Source: CAYRXM01 sp964428175 (lineage in GTDB: Bacteria; Chloroflexota; Anaerolineae; JAFGEY01). From it: DNA of 7,357 nt. Below, piece after piece: positions 1 to 6,200 of this stretch. The notes beneath the pieces were generated by a model. It was not told where the DNA came from. It ran no database searches and worked only from the letters and a program-made list of their open reading frames with translations. The DNA lies in the NCBI GenBank assembly GCA_964428175.1, contig CAYRXM010000188.1:1-7357 (forward strand), read 5' to 3'. The translations under genes were made by a program, and so were the position numbers. Numbering within the stretch: position 1 is the first letter of the stretch; each line of letters starts with the position of its first letter.

Positions 1-494
1 TTTCGCTGCACTGCGTCTACCCGTTCTCGAACGCTCCTGGCCCACTGCTCCAAACCTTCTTGCGTGCGCACCATAGCCGCCCACTCGTTTATACGGTTTT
101 CCTTTTCGTAGCGCTGCGCGTCCTCACGCAGTTCGCCGAGATAGCGCCCATAGTGGTCGATCAACCAGAGATACCAGCGTGGGCAGATAAAGCGCGGCCG
201 CCAGAAGGCAAAACCCAGCCCCAAGAGGATAAGCAAACCGCCGGTAAAGAGCACCACCATCCCCCATTGTTCATCCAGCCAGCCAAGCTCCCGGCCGATC
301 AGCGCAAGCCACAGCACCCACATTCCCAAGCCTGCAGGGATAGAACCAAAGATCAACACAGGAGCCACACGCAGCGACGGTATTTCACCAAACCAGGTCC
401 TGTCGGTGCCCAACCGCATCTGGATGCTAAACAACAGACATATTGTTCCACCGCCACACAGCAAGAGAGAACCACATACATGCCCAATACCCAT
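1..494 (-). CDS. Probable membrane immunity protein for the RHS toxin tail (partial, C-terminus outside window)
   Basis: An open minus-strand frame starts at ATG 494..492 and stays open for 164 codons to the window edge. A strong Shine-Dalgarno-like purine run (AAGGGGAAAGG, 508 to 498) precedes the start, only 13 bases after the stop of the RHS-tail gene. The protein has three hydrophobic segments, roughly residues 5-24, 44-64 and 77-97 (the last contains GGLLILLGLGFAFW). A charged, Trp- and Arg-rich cytosolic-looking region follows, with FICPRWYLWLIDHYG and later EGLEQWARSVRERV. Known biology: immunity genes of polymorphic toxins lie directly downstream of the toxin tail, and those protecting against membrane toxins are often membrane proteins. 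Immunity function is inferred from position and topology; I do not recognise a named family with certainty. It could instead be an unrelated membrane protein. Confidence 0.72.
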   Translation of the reverse strand, partial: MGIGHVCGSLLLCGGGTICLLFSIQMRLGTDRTWFGEIPSLRVAPVLIFGSIPAGLGMWVLWLALIGRELGWLDEQWGMVVLFTGGLLILLGLGFAFWRPRFICPRWYLWLIDHYGRYLGELREDAQRYEKENRINEWAAMVRTQEGLEQWARSVRERVDAVQR

Positions 495-507
495 ATTCCT
501 TTCCCCT

Positions 508-1680
508 TCACCACGGCAAGTCCTCTGCCGGGCCAATCCTCTCACTCTTGGGATACAAAGCAGGCCACTGTTCGTAAATCCAGGGCTCGATCCACCATCC
601 CCAGGCCAAAGATACAGACACAGTAACCGCCATGCCCCAGATATTAACTGTTCCGGTAGTCGCCAGGAACCATTTTTCCAGAGCCTTTTTGGTTCCCCAA
701 CCAACAAACCAACTCACGCCAGACCCCACTGCCGCCACCCCCCGCCGCCCGGCATACTGCGCGAAGGTCAGGTCGCCGGAGAGCAGCATGGGCAGTTCAA
801 ACAGCCCGCTCACGCCCACATCGACTACGACACCGCCACCCAACTCTACCAGGTCCGGCCCCAACGTTTTGGGGTTGGTCCACCAATTCAGTCGGTTAAG
901 CGTTTTCCAATTTGAGAGATTATTGTTCCAGAATGCCCCAAATTGTCGTGTATATTTTCGCTGTTGCAGTGATAAAAAGGCACGCCTTAGAATATCATTT
1001 GGAGCCGTCTGGCGAATCATTCCCTGAGCAAATGCAATCTTTTTCAGATTTTGACGCGCCATGCTATAGTTCAAAAGAAGATTGGACAGTTGCCCGGATG
1101 TTCGCCCATAGGAGGTGCGCAAATAAACCTTGATTGCATTGGCGATGACGTCGCCCAGCCAGGCGTTGTGTGTGTTGACCGCAACGTCCCAGCCTGCCCC
1201 AAGCCAGTCTGTATCGCCAGCCTGTGCGGGAATGCTTCTCTGGGTGCCGCCCAAACTCAACCCCGCCGGCGCTCGCGGCACGCTGACTCCGGCGTGTATG
1301 CCCTGTGTCGAGTAGGGGTCATACCACCCGGCGGCAGCCCGGTACAGCCCTATTGTACCATCACGGCGCATCCCTGTCCAGAGCCGGTCGGTGAGGGTCA
1401 GCGGCAGGGTGTGGGAAATGATGGCCCTGCGGGCTTGTCGAATGGCGGCCGACCAATTTACCATCTTTGTCTGTGGCCACCGAGAGGGAGCCTTGATGGT
1501 CAGCGAGCGGAAAGTACAGATCGCCGGATTCGTTCTTGGGGCCAACGCGCATTGCGATAACCCGGCAGGGTTGCTTGGCGTTTCCGGCCAGGGCAGACTT
1601 TCTGCAGCGTCGGCTTTGCATCTCACCTGAGCAGGCCGGAGCATGTCTCGATAAATCGAGTCAGAACTGTGTTTGACCAA
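508..1680 (-). pseudogene. Displaced RHS C-terminal fragment with hydrophobic toxin-like tail (core frameshifted)
   Basis: The 390-codon frame contains the RHS hallmark LTDRLWTGMRRDGTIGLY followed by GWYDP (residues 97-122), normally just before the variable tail of RHS/YD-repeat proteins. The preceding RHS core block, VIAMRVGPKNESGDLYF then ADHQGSLSVATDKDGKLVG, is in another minus-strand frame (about 1560 to 1455). A one-base frameshift therefore lies near 1390-1460. About 260 residues follow the core. Residues 165-275 are rich in Asn, Trp and Arg; residues 279-300, 308-328 and 345-366 are glycine-rich and hydrophobic (for example VELGGGVVVDVGVSGLFEL). This suggests a membrane-acting effector, but I see no known nuclease or deaminase motif. 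Only about 100 residues of core remain and the fragment begins 17 bases after the HAD stop, so it is an orphan cassette or decayed gene, not a full RHS protein. The usual GRFIQ-DT motif after YDP is also missing. Confidence 0.7.
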
Positions 1681-1696
1681 TGGCGGCGCGCTTGCG

Positions 1697-2443
1697 TTAT
1701 GATCGAGTCATCGCGTCCTGTTCAATGATCGCAACGTCAGGACCAAGCTCATAGATGATGTCTTTTCTCTCAATGATGATCTTGGCCCTCGCGGCGAGTT
1801 CGGGGCGGCTCCGAATGCTGAGCAATAACGCCCTGGCAGGGTTAATCGCAATAGGATGTGCAACTTGGGCAAGCATCGATAAATCACCGTTTGTATCGCC
1901 ATAGGCATAGCTTTGAGCGAGGTCGATATGAAAAACCCTGACAAAATCGTCTATGGCCCGGTTTTTGCTGTCCGAGTCCCACATCGGGCTGACCTGGCCG
2001 GTAAAGTAGCCCATGTCATCGATATGGTACACTGTCCCTCGGTACCCATCAATGTGATATTTTTCAGCCATTTTCGAGACCAGGAAATCCGGGCTGCCAG
2101 AGATGAAAAACACCTTGTGCCCCAGAGATTGATGCCAAAGAATACGATTGCGTGTATATTTATAGACAATGTCCCCATGCAGGTGAATCACCTGGTTAGA
2201 GATGAATTCAAGGTCGGCGGCGCGCCGGCCTTTAAGCGCCTGGTAGTAGATGTCTACCAATTCCAGCATATAGTCTTCGTATTTTCCGACACGCTTGCGC
2301 CATTCAATAAAGGCCGCTTTGACCCCTGTATGCCAAAGGCTTGGATCAACCACTTCGTACTTGACCATCTTTTTAAAGTGTTCGATCATCAACGAGTTTC
2401 TATAAAGTGTTCCATCAATATCTAAAAAAGCAGCGATTGCCAT
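1697..2443 (-). CDS. HAD-superfamily phosphatase, subfamily IB (SerB-like)
   Basis: A complete 248-residue protein with all HAD motifs. Motif I is DIDGT at residues 8-12: D8 is the expected nucleophile and D10 the acid/base. Motif II is SGSPDF at 115-120, motif III is K160, and motif IV is GDTNGD at 182-187, which binds Mg2+. The helical cap lies between motifs I and II (about 15-105), as in class IB enzymes such as phosphoserine phosphatase and the small HAD-IB family of unassigned substrate. It is therefore a cytosolic phosphomonoesterase; the substrate cannot be read from the sequence. The ATG at 2443 is supported by AAGGAGAG seven to eight bases upstream. The start overlaps the end of the upstream gene by 22 bases, suggesting co-transcription. 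It is unlikely to be part of the RHS module, although that fragment starts just after its stop. Confidence 0.9.
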   Translation of the reverse strand: MAIAAFLDIDGTLYRNSLMIEHFKKMVKYEVVDPSLWHTGVKAAFIEWRKRVGKYEDYMLELVDIYYQALKGRRAADLEFISNQVIHLHGDIVYKYTRNRILWHQSLGHKVFFISGSPDFLVSKMAEKYHIDGYRGTVYHIDDMGYFTGQVSPMWDSDSKNRAIDDFVRVFHIDLAQSYAYGDTNGDLSMLAQVAHPIAINPARALLLSIRSRPELAARAKIIIERKDIIYELGPDVAIIEQDAMTRS

Positions 2444-2784
2444 AAAACTCTCCTTGACCTGGTAGATCGAGACCGGCGGCGCGGATCAAGAGGGCGATTG
2501 CCGGCGGGCTGTTCTATGAGCGCCTCTAACCCATCCAGCAGCGCCCGCAGGCCAGCTTGATCCTGCACCGGCGGCCGGCACACCGCGCCGACGCAGACAT
2601 AGGCCGTCGCGCGCCCGTCGATTGGCTCGCGAAAGCGCAGCAGCGGCAGCCACGCCGAGGCGGTGAGCAGGCCGTAGGCCGTTTTCACTCCCAGCCGCTT
2701 GATCGTGCCCGGCAGGTTGCTGGCAGCGGCCTGCCACCACGCCGTGACGCGGGCTTTCCAGGATGGGCGATCAAAAGTGGTCAT
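2422..2784 (-). CDS. Short protein resembling the C-terminus of DUF255/YyaL (thioredoxin-domain) proteins
   Basis: A 120-residue frame from ATG 2784, with a modest GGGG 9 bases upstream. Residues 46-82 (WLPLLRFREPIDGRATAYVC, then V-CRPPV and a short helix) match the pattern that closes DUF255/YyaL/SPATA20 proteins: 'GRPTAYVC..ACQLPVTDP..L'. Those proteins are normally about 600-700 residues with an N-terminal thioredoxin-like and a central six-hairpin domain, both absent here. Residues 1-45 (basic, Trp-containing, SNLPGTIKRLGVKTAYGLL) do not obviously match. The last ~25 residues are an Arg/Ser-rich run through the ribosome-binding site of the HAD gene and look like non-native read-through. 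It is either a truncated remnant or a small free-standing relative; function cannot be assigned. The overlap with the HAD start suggests a shared transcript. Confidence 0.5.
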   Translation of the reverse strand: MTTFDRPSWKARVTAWWQAAASNLPGTIKRLGVKTAYGLLTASAWLPLLRFREPIDGRATAYVCVGAVCRPPVQDQAGLRALLDGLEALIEQPAGNRPLDPRRRSRSTRSRRVLWQSLLF

Positions 2785-2934
2785 TGTCTTTTACCCCACG
2801 TGTAGGACCAATACGGTTCAGTCAAGCCGCAGGCGCGCCTGGTCTCGATACGGGCGATTGAAACAATCACCCACTCGACCGGCGCGGCTCGCCCCAACAC
2901 CGGCGCGGCCCGCCCAACACCGGCGCGGCTCGCC
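2785..2934. other. Intergenic region between PIN toxin and DUF255-like gene
   Basis: No coding frame is supported here. It contains an imperfect palindrome (2852-2872) and three GC-rich direct repeats (2879-2937), both annotated separately. There is no clear intrinsic terminator, because no T tract follows the palindrome on either strand. The minus-strand genes to the left may therefore be reached by read-through from the toxin-antitoxin pair. Confidence 0.5.
2852..2872. repeat. Imperfect palindrome (9-bp arms, 3-base loop)
   Basis: GGGCGATTG (2852-2860) is separated by AAA from CAATCACCC (2864-2872), which pairs with it except at one position. It could form a small hairpin in RNA or be a protein site. 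The string GATTGAAAC inside it resembles the end of some CRISPR repeats, but there is a single copy. Confidence 0.5.
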
Positions 2935-2937
2935 CTA
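2879..2937. repeat. Three tandem ~20-bp GC-rich repeats
   Basis: The unit CCGGCGCGGCTCGCCCAACA occurs starting at 2879, 2900 and 2920, with spacings of 21 and 20 bases. The copies differ by one inserted C and one T/C change, and the last diverges after CGCCC. The array ends against the stop codon of the PIN toxin (2935-2937). It looks like simple local duplication, and no function is evident. Confidence 0.8.
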
Positions 2938-3393
2938 CTCTATCCACTCGGCGAGCAAAATAACCTCGATCTCTTGCACCTGGCGCAGGCGCAGGTCGTT
3001 GGTGACGAAAGCCCGCGCGCCCCAGGCCAGCGCCGTCCCCAGGTGGATGGCATCCGGTGTGGCGAGACCGTACCGCGCGCGCAGGTCGGCCATGCGCTCC
3101 ATCACCTCGACGCCGGCATCGACCAGCGTCAGCCCCGGAAAGCGGGTCAGCACGTTGCGATAGCGCAAGGCCAGTTCGTCGTCGCCAGCCCTGTGGACGC
3201 CGACCAGCACTTCGCCTAGCGCCAGCGACGAGGCGCAGCCGCGACATCGGCCCGTTTCCAGCGCGTCAAAGACCGCCCGCGCCGGCGGGCCCAGCTCGGG
3301 GTGGCGCTCAAAGGCATAGATGAAAACCGCCGTGTCCAGTGCGATCCGCTCGCTTTGCGCCAGGTGCGCCGACAGTTCGCTCAGCGTTCCCAT
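2935..3393 (-). CDS. vapC: PIN-domain ribonuclease toxin (VapC-like)
   Basis: A 152-residue protein read from ATG 3393..3391, placing GAGGAG 8 bases upstream and overlapping the antitoxin stop by 13 bases. The frame is open further upstream, but that part is the shadow of the antitoxin gene. The four PIN acidic residues are visible: D20 (ERIALDTAVFIYAFE), E61 (SSLALGEVLVG), D114 (LATPDAIHL) and D133 (AFVTNDLRL). Known family role: Mg2+-dependent RNase that cleaves tRNA, rRNA or mRNA when freed from its antitoxin. All catalytic positions are intact, so it is probably functional. Coupled translation with the upstream AbrB-type gene fits a standard type II toxin-antitoxin operon. Confidence 0.92.
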   Translation of the reverse strand: MGTLSELSAHLAQSERIALDTAVFIYAFERHPELGPPARAVFDALETGRCRGCASSLALGEVLVGVHRAGDDELALRYRNVLTRFPGLTLVDAGVEVMERMADLRARYGLATPDAIHLGTALAWGARAFVTNDLRLRQVQEIEVILLAEWIE

Positions 3394-3626
3394 GCCGACC
3401 GCTCCTCTTCCAGGAACTGCTCGCCGCCGCCCAGCGACGCCCACACCTCGGCCCCCAGGCCGTAGACGTACTCGGCCCAGTTTTCCGGCTCGGGCAGCAG
3501 GCGCACGACCTGCCCTTCGACCAACACCATCACCCGCCCGCCCGGCCTGACGCCCAATGCCTCGCGCGCCTCCTTGGGCAGCACCATCTGGTTGCGCTCG
3601 CTCAGTTTGACCAACACCGCGTTCAT
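3381..3626 (-). CDS. vapB: AbrB/SpoVT-type antitoxin
   Basis: An 81-residue protein. Residues 1-45 form the swapped-hairpin AbrB DNA-binding fold: VKLSERNQMVLPKEAREALG followed by V-PGGRVMVLVEGQVVRLLP. The C-terminal part (ENWAEYVYGLGAEVWASLGG and EERSAW) is the Trp-containing tail that wraps around the partner PIN toxin in this family. AAGGAG (3633-3638 on the plus strand as CTCCTT) lies 6 bases before the ATG. The gene overlaps the toxin ATG. It is expected to neutralise the toxin and, with it, to repress its own promoter through the inverted repeats just upstream. Confidence 0.92.
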   Translation of the reverse strand: MNAVLVKLSERNQMVLPKEAREALGVRPGGRVMVLVEGQVVRLLPEPENWAEYVYGLGAEVWASLGGGEQFLEEERSAWER

Positions 3627-3647
3627 CGTACACTCCTTGAATATGCT

Positions 3648-3687
3648 TTGTGAAAACTCGTTTCACAAGTATATCACGATTTCACAA
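3648..3687 (-). promoter_or_regulatory. Operator/promoter of the AbrB-PIN toxin-antitoxin operon
   Basis: Three copies of the half-site TTGTGAAA/TTTCACAA are present at 3648-3655, 3661-3668 and 3680-3687. The first two form a perfect 8-bp inverted repeat with a 5-base spacer; the third is a direct repeat of the second, 19 bases away. On the minus strand TGATATACT (3676 to 3668) is a good extended -10 element between half-sites, giving a start near 3661 and a leader of about 35 bases. The -35 region is weak. The arrangement fits autorepression by the AbrB-PIN complex; binding is inferred. Confidence 0.7.
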
Positions 3688-3739
3688 ATCAGGACAGACC
3701 TGTTTTCCGGCGCTTATGCCCGCCGATCGTCCCTCTTGT

Positions 3740-4012
3740 TTACTCGATCAGCCGCACCCAGGGCAAAGACGCGCCCACTGCGCGGGCCAGCCGCCCGTCG
3801 GCGGTCCACAGTTCGCCACCCAGCCACTCGGCCAGGGCCAGGTAATGCGCGTCGTAGGCCGCGGGCAGGTCGAGCCGCGCCGCCAGGGCCAGCGCGCGGG
3901 CGTGCAGGTGCGCTTCGCCGTACAGCCGCAGCGGCAGGGCCAGCGCGGCCTGCAGAGCCAGATCGACCGCCCCGGCACTCAACACGCCGGCCCGCCGGTA
4001 GCGATAGAGCGG
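3740..4012 (-). pseudogene. C-terminal fragment of a second PIN-domain protein, cut by the insertion sequence
   Basis: In the minus frame ending at the TAA at 3740-3742, the sequence from the IS boundary reads LYRYRRAGVLS, then LPLRLYGEAHLHARALALAARLDLPAAYDAHYLALAEW, LWTADGRLARAV and PWVRLIE. This is the second half of a PIN/VapC-like protein, with AYDAHYLALAE carrying the third acidic site and WTADGRL the fourth. The N-terminal ~45-50 residues with the first nucleolytic Asp are missing: immediately upstream lies the IS terminal inverted repeat, and the frame meets a stop inside the element. A GTG at 3985 could start an 81-residue product, but it would lack the active site. The missing part is not at the other end of the IS. 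Confidence 0.82.
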
Positions 4013-4040
4013 GTACTGTTCCTTGTGCCTGCGGATAATT
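4013..4040 (+). repeat. Left terminal inverted repeat of the IS
   Basis: GTACTGTTCCTTG (4013-4025) followed by CTGCGGATAATT (4029-4040) is the reverse complement of the right end except for three adjacent bases (4026-4028). The outermost 13 bases are identical, consistent with the cleavage-proximal part of a transposase site. Confidence 0.92.
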
Positions 4041-4070
4041 GACTGGATGAACCAAGCATGATATGGTCAG

Positions 4071-5672
4071 ATGAAACTCAAAAATGGGTCGGTGAGTTCA
4101 CCGAGACGAATGACCATCGAGTGGATAATCCGGGTCTTGCTGGGAATGGCACTTATCTGGTGCAGCATTGCATATGTGGTCTTGTATGTGAGGGGGAAGC
4201 CCAAACGAGCAAAGCGGAAACCAGCGAAACAATCCAGATATAAGCACAAATGGTTGCAGATGCCAAGCATCTGCCAGAAACCAAAGCCCTTCGAAGGGCT
4301 GGCCCATCGGCCAGTATGCGCGTTGTGTGAAGCCGGGGTACACACACATGCAGAGACGATCACCACAGGGGGACAGCAGCGAGAACGACCACCACAGATT
4401 AAGCAGAAGCGTGGGGCGAAACACCGAGTAGATACCAAGAACCATTACTGTCCGAATCCACTGTGTCGGTATTTCGGTTGGCTGGGGTGTGGGAACATAC
4501 GCTCAAATGGACATCCGAGTGGTGGGCGATGGCGGCAGTTGGAGTGTGTATGGTGTGGCAAGTTCTTATGCAAATGCAAGCATTTGCCGGAGACCCAGGG
4601 AACGGTCCTTTATCGGAATCGGGTTCCGGCGGAGACGGTCTTATTGGCCATTGCAGCGTTATGTGAAGGGGTTGGAATTCGGAAAGTAGCACGGATCTAT
4701 GGTGTACATCCAGACGAGGTGTTGGGCTGGCTGGTCGAGGCGTCCAGGCACAGTGAAGCGGTGAGTCGCTACCTGCTGCACGATTTGCACGTTGAGCGGG
4801 TAAAGATGGACGAGTTGTATGTCCTACTGGGTGGGATGAAGCAGGTCGAAGAGCAGGCAGAGGCAAAACAAGGTGAGAAAAAGAAGCGATTGCACAGCTG
4901 GCTGTGGAGTGCGATTGATCCTGAAAGCAAGCTGTTGCTGGCGGTTGAGATTGGGGATCGCACGTTGGATATGGCACAGCGCCTGGTGCATTGGGTGGCC
5001 CAGGTATTAGCTCCGCGGATGAAATACATCCGAGGTGAGGTTCCCTTGTTCGAGACCGACCAACTGGTATCGTATGAAAAAGCGATTTTGAGTCATTGGG
5101 GAGAATGGGTCGAACCGACCAAGAACGCGGATAGGCAACCCGAAAAACCCCGCTGGATGCCCCAAGCTCAATTACAGTACGCCCAGGTGGTCTCGGATGG
5201 AATACATCCGCAGGAGAGATCGCGCAAACGTATTGTTAGTGTAAGGCATCGAGTCGTTTATGGCACAAAAGAAGCGGTCAGGCAGGTGTTGGCACGAGTC
5301 GGGCAAAAGATCAACACGGCCTTCATCGAGCGACTGAATCGCACCTTTCGTGCACACATTCCTGGTCTGAATCGTCGTGAAGAAGACCTGGCCAAAACAG
5401 AATTGGGGCGCGAAGCGCCGGGCACTCTTGTTCTGGGGCTACTACAATTTCTGCTTGTCGCATCTCTCTCTGCGCGAGCGATTGCTGGAGCCGGTCGCAA
5501 CCAAAGGCACGGGCTCGCCGAAAAAGTGGGTTCAGCGAACTCCGGCGACGGCCGCTGGGCTAACTGACCATATCTGTCGGATGTACCCATCCGCGATGTG
5601 CAGGAATTGCTCTTGTTTCGCATCCCACCATGGCGACAGCAACTTGAGCCTGTGGTAGCGAACGCAGCATAA
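4071..5672 (+). pseudogene. IS transposase (zinc ribbon, HTH, DDE), inactivated by two compensating frameshifts
   Basis: The first frame (4071 to 5567) gives 498 residues. Residues 14-41 are hydrophobic, then basic. Zinc-binding Cys pairs follow at C83/C86, C127/C132 and C159/C162, an HTH at about 190-222 (EGVGIRKVARIYGV), and a DDE core with D247 (VKMDELYVLL), D330 (LFETDQLVSY) and E420 (NTAFIERLNRTFR). After LGREA (about 5416) the homologous reading jumps by one base to RALLFWGYYNFCLSHLSLRE and PKKWVQRTPATAAGLTDHI. Near 5575 it returns to the first frame as DVPIRDVQELLLFRIPPW, ending at TAA 5670-5672. An extra C near 5418 and a lost base near 5577 explain both. The restored protein would be about 533 residues, or 520 from the ATG at 4110. 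Neither start has a good ribosome-binding site. Sequencing error is a possible alternative. Confidence 0.85.
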
Positions 5673-5894
5673 GGAGATCATCAACAAGTAAACCAGAACG
5701 ATGTCTGGACGAGTTCTGCTGCTTGGAGGAAGAGTAAGAAGCCGCTCCAATGCCTAAGGCTGCGGGAGACAATCGTATACAAGCCAAAAAATGAACGTTA
5801 AAAGCTGAGAAAAACTATAAACTTAATTGACATCCAATCAGCGGACATTTCTGTCGAACGGTGGACTGTGGGCTGCACGTTCACAGGCGGCTCG
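5673..5894. other. Non-coding right part of the IS
   Basis: About 220 bases lie between the transposase stop and the right inverted repeat. I see no coding frame, RNA gene or terminator in it. It is more AT-rich near 5795-5835. An AAGGAG directly after the stop (5671-5676) is not followed by a convincing start codon. Confidence 0.6.
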
Positions 5895-5922
5895 AATTAT
5901 CCGCAGTGGCAAGGAACAGTAC
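5895..5922 (-). repeat. Right terminal inverted repeat of the IS
   Basis: AATTATCCGCAG (5895-5906) and CAAGGAACAGTAC (5910-5922) match the reverse complement of the left end exactly; only the three bases 5907-5909 differ. Confidence 0.92.
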
Positions 5923-5946
5923 TGTCCTGCGGGCGCTGCACGCTGA

Positions 5947-6069
5947 CCGCCCCATTTGCTCGGCGGAACGCTGTGCGTTGTGATGGCGCTGGTCGGTCTG
6001 TTCATCCCCGCCGTGATGAACATCGAAGCGCAGCGCGACGCCGTACCCGGCGCACTCGGCGCCCGCTAG
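5947..6069 (+). pseudogene. C-terminal scrap of a membrane protein, possibly an MFS transporter
   Basis: Just outside the right IS end, a plus-strand frame with no start upstream (a stop lies at 5944-5946) reads LLGGTLCVVMALVGLFIPAVMN followed by IEAQRDAVPGALGAR and a TAG at 6067-6069. A single hydrophobic helix ending in a short charged tail is how many major-facilitator transporters end. The rest of the gene is absent: upstream is IS sequence and about 20 bases in other frames. It is probably what remains of a gene removed when the IS arrived or recombined. The transporter label is weak; a chance frame is possible. Confidence 0.4.
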
Positions 6070-6161
6070 GTATGCTCCTTTTCGAGCACCATTTTCGCCC
6101 TGGGTGTGTCCCTTTTAGGCCATTTCAGGAAAATAAACCGTCAGACTTTCCTCAATTCCGT

Positions 6162-6190
6162 TTGACCCTTTCCTCATTTCACCCTATACT
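6162..6190 (+). promoter_or_regulatory. Sigma70-like promoter
   Basis: TTGACC (6162-6167) and TATACT (6185-6190) are separated by exactly 17 bases, close to the consensus boxes. Transcription would start near 6197 and run toward the hydrolase gene, giving a leader of about 240 bases that carries two hairpins. No other convincing promoter was found for that gene. Activity is not shown by the sequence. Confidence 0.6.
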
Positions 6191-6200
6191 ATGCCTGAAA

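Larger units (their letters stand above)
4013..5922 (+). mobile_element. Insertion sequence with 28-bp terminal inverted repeats and one DDE transposase gene
   Basis: The 1910-bp element is delimited by inverted repeats at 4013-4040 and 5895-5922, which match at 25 of 28 positions. It carries a single plus-strand transposase starting about 30-100 bases inside the left end, and about 220 non-coding bases before the right end. The left end interrupts a PIN gene. No long target duplication is seen; a TA dinucleotide next to CTGTTCC at each end could be a 2-bp duplication, but the exact tips are not certain. The transposase has an N-terminal zinc ribbon and resembles IS elements I know from Chloroflexota and loosely IS1-like ones; the family is not assigned with confidence. 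Confidence 0.9.

Noticed and set aside
60..915. Plus-strand open frames (60-626, 406-915) opposite the left-edge genes
   Set aside because: They are low-complexity Pro/His/Arg-rich shadows of the minus-strand membrane protein and RHS tail, which have better start signals and domain content.
2841..2863. CRISPR-repeat-like string ending in GATTGAAAC
   Set aside because: There is only one copy, no spacer-repeat periodicity, and no cas genes in the window; it is better explained as part of a small palindrome.
2867..3666. Extended frame upstream of the PIN toxin (to 3666) and alternative minus frame 2867-3247
   Set aside because: The extension before 3393 overlaps the AbrB gene in another frame and is Arg/Gly/Ala-rich shadow text; the PIN protein starts at 3393 with its own ribosome-binding site.
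3574..4042. Plus-strand frames opposite the PIN fragment and operator
   Set aside because: Arg/Pro-rich composition, no ribosome-binding site, and antisense to recognisable PIN sequence.
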